This document shows, piece after piece, positions 13,730-18,503 of a DNA stretch of 18,503 nt. Position 1 is the stretch's first letter. Every line of letters begins with the position of its first letter. Under the pieces are notes generated by a model, which ran no database searches, had not been told where the DNA came from, and saw only the letters and a program-made list of their open reading frames with translations. Source of the stretch: Euryarchaeota archaeon UBA124 (GTDB lineage: Archaea; Thermoplasmatota; Poseidoniia; Poseidoniales; Poseidoniaceae); NCBI GenBank assembly GCA_002502215.1, contig DAPT01000015.1, forward strand, positions 1-18,503. Direction: 5' to 3'. The position numbers and the translations under genes are program-made.

Positions 13730-16700
13730 TCACTTCTTTTTCTTGGCCTTGGTCTCGACGTGCCATACGAAATACGTCTTTTCGTCGAGAACCAATTCGC
13801 TCTTGTAGACCATGCCGTACTCGCTTGGTTCAATGGTTCCATCAAAGGTAAACTGGAGCAACAGAAGGCCATCGCTGTTTGACTTGAGAACGCCTGATCC
13901 ATCTTGGATACCGCCAAATTTGACTGCACCGAATCGCGTCTTGTTGATCTCAAGGTTGGTCTCACGAACCTTGACTTCGTAACCCGGAGACATTTCAGCG
14001 CACCTGATTCGTTCCTTGGTTTTGGTCTTCGTATTGTATGCTATCTTTGCAGCCCTGAGAACAAATGGATCGGTTATCGTACCGGAACCACTCTGAATTT
14101 CAGGGGACGATGAAACGTGTTCTGCCTGAACACCAATGCGTTCTTTTCGTCGCGTCAAAATCATCGGAACGACGAGCAGGAACGCCAAGACAAGGAAGAT
14201 GATTGGGAAGCAGATTGGCTTGAATGGATTCCGGTCTCGTTCAGGAGGTTGCTCGTAGGAACGGAATTCGTAACAAGATCCATCGGATTCAATCCTCGGA
14301 ACGGACGACCGGTTGTACGGATCTCCACCACATTCAAGTTCAAACGAATCATTGAATCCATCACCATCGTCGTCAAAGTCAGCCTCAAACAAACCAAGAC
14401 GAGTGTTGTTGTTCGGTAGACCATCGAGGTCGTAATCTTCTGCGACAGAGAGATTGAACGTGGTTGATATTTGCTTTCCAGTCAACAAATTGATTGCCGT
14501 CACTGTGTATTCCGTCAAGTTCGACGGAATGAGTGGTACTCCGTAGATTGTTCCGTTGCCGTTTGACGTTCGAGCCATGGTATCGCCGCCGAAGAACAAG
14601 CCGTACGGTAGAGCAGGTGAAATCTCCCAAATGTCAACCGTCATGCCTGTGATGAGTGGTTGCAAGGAGACATTGCGCTGTCCTTGCAGCAACTCGAATT
14701 CAGGTAGTCCATAGCTCACAGATAGGTCTTCGTTAAAGTCACAAATACCATCACCGTCACTATCGACAGGGGTATCGAATTTATTCTTGGAGTCGGTTGG
14801 GCCGCACTCAGCTTCATCAACATCGGTCCAACCATCGTTATCGTCGTCCATATCTTCGATCAATCCCGTTGTTGATTCACCAAGCAATTCGTCTGGGTCA
14901 TCATCACCATCGGTGTCTCGATAAGCAGCAGCATCGTTCGGGAAGGCATCAGGACCTGCTTCGCAGTAATCAACTGGGAGTGCAGGAGCAACCGGTCCAT
15001 CGCAGACACCATCGCCGTCTGTGTCTGCGTTCCAAGGATCAGTACCCGTGTTGTTCGCATCGATGTAGGCACTTGTGTTCGTCTCGATTGTGTTATTGAA
15101 ACCGTCCCCATCGATGTCATCGTCAATCGCATTGCAAACATAATCCCCATCGAGATCGTCTGGAGTGTCCGAGCTATCCAACGGGTCGGAGAAACAGTCG
15201 CCCTCAACGACATCGGTGTAGTTATCGCCATCATCATCAAGATCTTCAATTAAACCGCGAAGTGGGTCTGCGTCACCAGGCAAGTGGTTCGGTAGACCAT
15301 CAAGGTCCGTATCTTCCAAGACACTGATTTGGACAACGAATTCATCGTTAAACAGACTGCTATTGGCATAGATGGTGAAGTTGGTCAAATGCATCAGTTC
15401 GGTTGGCGTTCCCCAAATCGTACCGTTGTCGGCACCCAAGAACAAACCTTCTGGCAAGTCAGGTTCGATTTCAAAGGTTGAACCGCCAATGATCAATTCT
15501 GGTTCAAGTGCAACCATCTCGGTGTTGTTCACGAGGTACAACGGTCCGAGTGACATGTTGTAGAACAAGTCCTCGATGGTGATGTTGACGTAAACGGTGA
15601 TTGAACCAACATCGTTGAATGCCGTAATCGTGTACATGGTTCGGTTCTGTGTCTTTGTCGCAACACCTGAGAACGTACCGTTTGTTGCATCGAAGAGCAG
15701 GCCGGATGATGGGTCAGGCAGGATGCTCCATGAGGTGACGATGCCACCTGTTGAGATGGCTTCCATCGTCAAGACAGTTGAATTGTTGAGCAGAATCACA
15801 TCATCTGGAACGTATGCCACCATTGGAACTTGGTCGAGTACGGTGATGTTGATTTGCGTTGTAGCTGAACCGCCCGTGTTGGTCGCCGTAATCACGTACG
15901 TTCGTACATCCATCACCTCGGTCGGCGTTCCCGTAATGTGGCCTGTTGTTTCGTTGAACTCCAATCCTTCAGACAAGGCGGGCGAAATGTTCCAGGTTAG
16001 TGCAGGACCACCAATGTTCACCGGCAGCACATCGATTGAGGTTGTATCGTTGGTCAGTGTGAAATTCTCAGGAGTGTAGGAAATCTCAGGGACAATGTCG
16101 AGGATGGTGATGTTAAGGTACGCCATCAAGGTACCGCCACTGTTGTTGGCCCAAACAATGTACTGCGTCTTATTCTGAATCGCAGTCGGCGTTCCTGAAA
16201 TCACACCATTAACAAAGCTCAATCCGTTCGGAATGGTTGGTTCAATCTCCCACGTTTCGATGAGACCACCCGTTACATTCGGTTGCAATGTCGTCATTGC
16301 CGTACCACGAGTCAAGATCAAATCGCTCGGAACGTACTCGATGTCTGGAGCAGGTTCGTTGATCGTGATGTTGATCGAGGTTGAAGCAGAACCACCACTG
16401 TTGTTGGCCCAGACGATGTACTGTGTTAGTGTTGAGTTCACAGTCGGTGAACCTGAAATCGTCCCATTGTCAAAGATGAGACCGTTTGGTAGGGCTGGTT
16501 CAATCGCCCAAGTCTCTGGGATTCCACCCGAGACGGTTGGTGACCAAACAATGGCTTGTTCTGTGCGGATGAAGGTCTGATTTTCTGGGTTGTAGAACAC
16601 GTTGACAACCGGCTCATCGACAGTGATGTTGATCGTGTGTGTGGCTGAACCGCCTGTCGTGTTGGCAAAGATGGTGTACATGATCGGTGTTGTTTGATTC

Positions 16701-18503
16701 ACGCTTGGTGTACCGAAGAGCACACCATCGGCAAACGTCAATCCAGGCAATGGTGACGGTGAAATTCCCCATTCACTGACGTTTCCACCAGTAACAATCG
16801 GATGCAAAGATGTCATAGCAACCGTACGCGTCAAGGTGAGATTTTCTGGGTTGTAATCCAAATCAACGATTGGTTCGAAGATGGTCAAATTGATTGCGTG
16901 GAAGGCTGCACCACCCGAGGTATTGGCCCAGACTGTGAAGGTTGTACGCGTCATGTTGACCGTCGGTGTTCCGCTGATGACACCGCTGCTGAAACTCAAT
17001 CCGGAAGGCAGCAATGGATCGATGCTCCATGTTTCTGCTGTACCGTTGGTCACGGTCGGTGTCATCGTAACCATAGCAACACCTCGAGTTAATGTCTGAT
17101 TCTCCGGGTTGTAATCGAGAATGACACCCGGCTCAAGGATGGTGAGATTGATTGTATGCGAAGCAGAACCGCCCGTCGTATTGGCATAAATTGTAAACAT
17201 CGTTAATGTCAAGTTCACCGTTGGTGTTCCTGAAAGAACACCATCTGCGAAGTTCAGTCCTGCCGGAATCGATGGATGGATGCCCCATGTCTCAACGCTT
17301 CCACCTGTAATAGTTGGATGCAGTGTGGTCATAGCAATGCCTCGAACCAACGTGAGATTCTCTGGGTTGTAGTCCAGAGTAACGATCGGCTCAAGGATGG
17401 TGATGTTGATGGTGTGTGTTGCTGAACCGCCTGTTGTGTTGGCATAGATGGTGAACATGGTCGTGCTCAGGTTCACCGTTGGCGTACCCGAGAGGACACC
17501 GTCTGCAAAGTTCAGTCCTGCTGGAATCGGTGGATGGATTCCCCACGTCTCTGCGTTTCCACCCGTGACGGTTGGGTGCAATGTCGTCATTGCATCGGAA
17601 CGAACCAATGTGAGGTTCTCTGGATTGTAGTCCAATTCGACGATCGGTTCCAGGACAGTGAGGTTGATTTGTGCACTCGCTGATCCACCGCTGTTGTTTG
17701 CGTAAATCGTGTAGGCCGTCGTGGTCATGTTCACTGTAGCAATCCCGTACAGCGTACCGTTGTTTGGACCGAAGAAGAGACCGTTCGGGAGTGTTGCGTT
17801 AATGCTCCACGACGTGATCTCTCCTGGACCAGAAAGCGTCGGGGCAAGAGGTAGATCACTGCTGGATTGGCCTCTGGTCAGCGTCAGATTCTCCGGCAAG
17901 TACGACAGCGTTGGCAATTCATCGTTCACCGTGATGTTGATGCTGACGTTGAACGAGCCTCCGGTGTTGTTCCCGTATACGGTGTAATTTGTGGTCGTCC
18001 ATAGTTCGGTTGCAGTTCCCCATATCGTTCCGTTATTGGTACCGAACAAGAGCCCTGCAGGTAATGTACCCATCAACACCCAATCTGTTGGAGCGTCCGC
18101 AGTACTATGCGGAACCGTTGGTACAAGCGGTAGGTCATTGCTGACCGTGTTGTTGGTCAATGTAAGATTCTCTGGGTTGTAGGTGAACGAAGGCATCCGA
18201 TCATTGACTGTGATGTTGATGTAAGCCGTACTTGAACCGCCGCTGTTGTTGGCCGTAATGGTGAACATGGTTCTGTTCATTTGTACATTTGCTGTTCCAG
18301 AAATCGTACCAGTGCTTTGTGAGAACTTGAGTCCGCTTGGCAGGGCTGGTGATATACTGTATCCGTAGGTTGTCGAACCTGTTCCTGTGAACAGATTGCC
18401 GTTGGATTGGTCGTGATAGACCGTTGAAATCACGTCGTTATCATCGATGAAGATGTCCGGCCTCGGTTGTTGAATGGAGGACATTGCTGGAGTAATGCTG
18501 CCA
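13730..18503 (-). CDS. Giant type I membrane protein with He_PIG Ig repeats, N-terminus cut by window edge
   Basis: The frame is open to the right edge. The first Met (18484) has no ribosome binding site or signal peptide and the frame continues upstream of it, so the true N-terminus lies outside. Residue numbers here count from that Met (1,584 visible). Residues 1-1057 are 12 tandem He_PIG-type Ig repeats of about 86-93 residues with YNPENLTL, GLxF, SGTPT, ANxSGG and INITV signatures. Residues 1058-1260 are an Asp-rich block of thrombospondin type 3-like calcium loops (DTDGDGVCD, DSDGDGICD). Residues 1261-1350 are a 13th repeat, followed by a second short calcium block (FDDDGDGFND). A transmembrane helix (about 1424-1443, FPIIFLVLAFLLVVPMIL) followed by TRRKER puts the roughly 135-residue C-terminal domain in the cytoplasm, ending in KAKKKK. 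Sequons are dense, so heavy N-glycosylation is likely. An adhesin or cell-envelope role is inferred; a ligand cannot be read from the sequence. Confidence 0.93.
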   Translation of the reverse strand, partial: GSITPAMSSIQQPRPDIFIDDNDVISTVYHDQSNGNLFTGTGSTTYGYSISPALPSGLKFSQSTGTISGTANVQMNRTMFTITANNSGGSSTAYINITVNDRMPSFTYNPENLTLTNNTVSNDLPLVPTVPHSTADAPTDWVLMGTLPAGLLFGTNNGTIWGTATELWTTTNYTVYGNNTGGSFNVSINITVNDELPTLSYLPENLTLTRGQSSSDLPLAPTLSGPGEITSWSINATLPNGLFFGPNNGTLYGIATVNMTTTAYTIYANNSGGSASAQINLTVLEPIVELDYNPENLTLVRSDAMTTLHPTVTGGNAETWGIHPPIPAGLNFADGVLSGTPTVNLSTTMFTIYANTTGGSATHTINITILEPIVTLDYNPENLTLVRGIAMTTLHPTITGGSVETWGIHPSIPAGLNFADGVLSGTPTVNLTLTMFTIYANTTGGSASHTINLTILEPGVILDYNPENQTLTRGVAMVTMTPTVTNGTAETWSIDPLLPSGLSFSSGVISGTPTVNMTRTTFTVWANTSGGAAFHAINLTIFEPIVDLDYNPENLTLTRTVAMTSLHPIVTGGNVSEWGISPSPLPGLTFADGVLFGTPSVNQTTPIMYTIFANTTGGSATHTINITVDEPVVNVFYNPENQTFIRTEQAIVWSPTVSGGIPETWAIEPALPNGLIFDNGTISGSPTVNSTLTQYIVWANNSGGSASTSINITINEPAPDIEYVPSDLILTRGTAMTTLQPNVTGGLIETWEIEPTIPNGLSFVNGVISGTPTAIQNKTQYIVWANNSGGTLMAYLNITILDIVPEISYTPENFTLTNDTTSIDVLPVNIGGPALTWNISPALSEGLEFNETTGHITGTPTEVMDVRTYVITATNTGGSATTQINITVLDQVPMVAYVPDDVILLNNSTVLTMEAISTGGIVTSWSILPDPSSGLLFDATNGTFSGVATKTQNRTMYTITAFNDVGSITVYVNITIEDLFYNMSLGPLYLVNNTEMVALEPELIIGGSTFEIEPDLPEGLFLGADNGTIWGTPTELMHLTNFTIYANSSLFNDEFVVQISVLEDTDLDGLPNHLPGDADPLRGLIEDLDDDGDNYTDVVEGDCFSDPLDSSDTPDDLDGDYVCNAIDDDIDGDGFNNTIETNTSAYIDANNTGTDPWNADTDGDGVCDGPVAPALPVDYCEAGPDAFPNDAAAYRDTDGDDDPDELLGESTTGLIEDMDDDNDGWTDVDEAECGPTDSKNKFDTPVDSDGDGICDFNEDLSVSYGLPEFELLQGQRNVSLQPLITGMTVDIWEISPALPYGLFFGGDTMARTSNGNGTIYGVPLIPSNLTEYTVTAINLLTGKQISTTFNLSVAEDYDLDGLPNNNTRLGLFEADFDDDGDGFNDSFELECGGDPYNRSSVPRIESDGSCYEFRSYEQPPERDRNPFKPICFPIIFLVLAFLLVVPMILTRRKERIGVQAEHVSSSPEIQSGSGTITDPFVLRAAKIAYNTKTKTKERIRCAEMSPGYEVKVRETNLEINKTRFGAVKFGGIQDGSGVLKSNSDGLLLLQFTFDGTIEPSEYGMVYKSELVLDEKTYFVWHVETKAKKKK
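14435..14704 (-). repeat. Isolated 13th He_PIG repeat between two calcium-binding blocks
   Basis: Encodes residues 1261-1350 of the giant membrane protein. WEISPALPYGLFFG, NGNGTIYGVP and LTEYTVTAIN align with the main array, but the unit carries a short insert (GGDTMARTS) and has lost the SGTPT and SGG motifs. It is the most diverged copy and sits closest to the membrane. Confidence 0.75.
14705..15313 (-). repeat. Asp-rich calcium-loop block (thrombospondin type 3-like)
   Basis: Encodes residues 1058-1260 of the giant membrane protein. A unit of the form GLxED, DDDxD, a short spacer, then E and C occurs at about 1077-1097 and 1207-1227, and recurs past the 13th Ig repeat at about 1364-1385. 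Between them lie DxDGDG loops each followed by Cys (1107-1160, 1241-1248). Such blocks bind calcium and form rigid stalks in other extracellular proteins. The regular cysteines suggest disulfides. Confidence 0.8.
15314..18484 (-). repeat. Tandem array of 12 He_PIG-type Ig repeats (about 258-bp period)
   Basis: Encodes residues 1-1057 of the giant membrane protein. Repeat starts are at about residues 1, 99, 192, 282, 368, 454, 540, 627, 713, 799, 887 and 975. The central copies starting at 282-540 are the most alike. Copies 4 and 5 (starting at 282 and 368) differ at about 12 of 86 residues. Outer copies are more diverged. The first visible copy may be incomplete at its N-terminal side. Confidence 0.9.

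Noticed and set aside
18482..18484. ATG at 18484 as the true start of the right-hand giant protein
   Set aside because: The frame remains open upstream to the window edge, there is no ribosome binding site or signal peptide, and the first Ig repeat begins almost at once. A secreted protein with a C-terminal membrane anchor needs an N-terminal signal that must lie outside.
15314..18484. Regular repeats as a CRISPR array or satellite DNA
   Set aside because: The roughly 258-bp period is in frame, translates to Ig-like modules, and copies differ mostly at silent sites. That pattern is of coding repeats, not short identical repeats with unique spacers.

Overview
This window looks like a piece of a planktonic marine archaeon, most likely a Marine Group II euryarchaeote (Candidatus Poseidoniia). 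It carries an archaeal EF-1 alpha gene followed by ribosomal protein uS10, an archaeal family B replicative DNA polymerase and a GINS-like replication factor. Shine-Dalgarno sequences complementary to archaeal 16S rRNA precede several genes. Very large secreted proteins built from Ig-like, PKD and Asp-rich calcium-binding modules are also characteristic of that group. Archaea is a secure call; Marine Group II is an inference from gene content and protein style.

Layout, left to right. Bases 1-5768 (minus) are one uninterrupted reading frame of 1,922 codons that runs off the left edge. It starts at GTG 5768 with a signal peptide and encodes a giant secreted protein with MAM/M6-like jelly-roll modules and Ig-like modules. 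A 100-bp divergent intergenic region holds a perfect 9-bp hairpin that buries the Shine-Dalgarno of the giant gene. It separates the giant gene from a plus-strand GINS-type replication factor (5869-6864). Convergent to the latter is a minus-strand block, in transcription order: DNA polymerase B (12576-9931), a PKD lipoprotein (9881-8679), EF-1 alpha (8574-7279) and uS10 (7238-6909). Upstream of polB and divergent from it is a plus-strand branched-chain aminotransferase (12710-13729). Its stop codon directly abuts the stop codon of a second giant gene (13730-18503, minus), which runs off the right edge at its 5' end. That protein is a type I membrane protein. It has at least 13 He_PIG-type Ig repeats, two Asp-rich calcium-binding blocks, one transmembrane helix and a cytoplasmic C-terminal domain.

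How the genes fit together. EF-1 alpha and uS10 form a translation pair (40-bp gap, both with strong ribosome binding sites). PolB and the GINS-like protein are both replication-fork components but lie on opposite strands. The two giant proteins and the lipoprotein form the cell-surface complement; nothing in the sequence ties them functionally to the housekeeping genes. The window is gene-dense: all intergenic gaps are below 135 bp. I see no tRNA or rRNA gene, insertion sequence, CRISPR array or phage gene. The least explained parts are the two giant proteins, the ribosome-binding-site hairpin, and the long acidic linker of the GINS-like protein.
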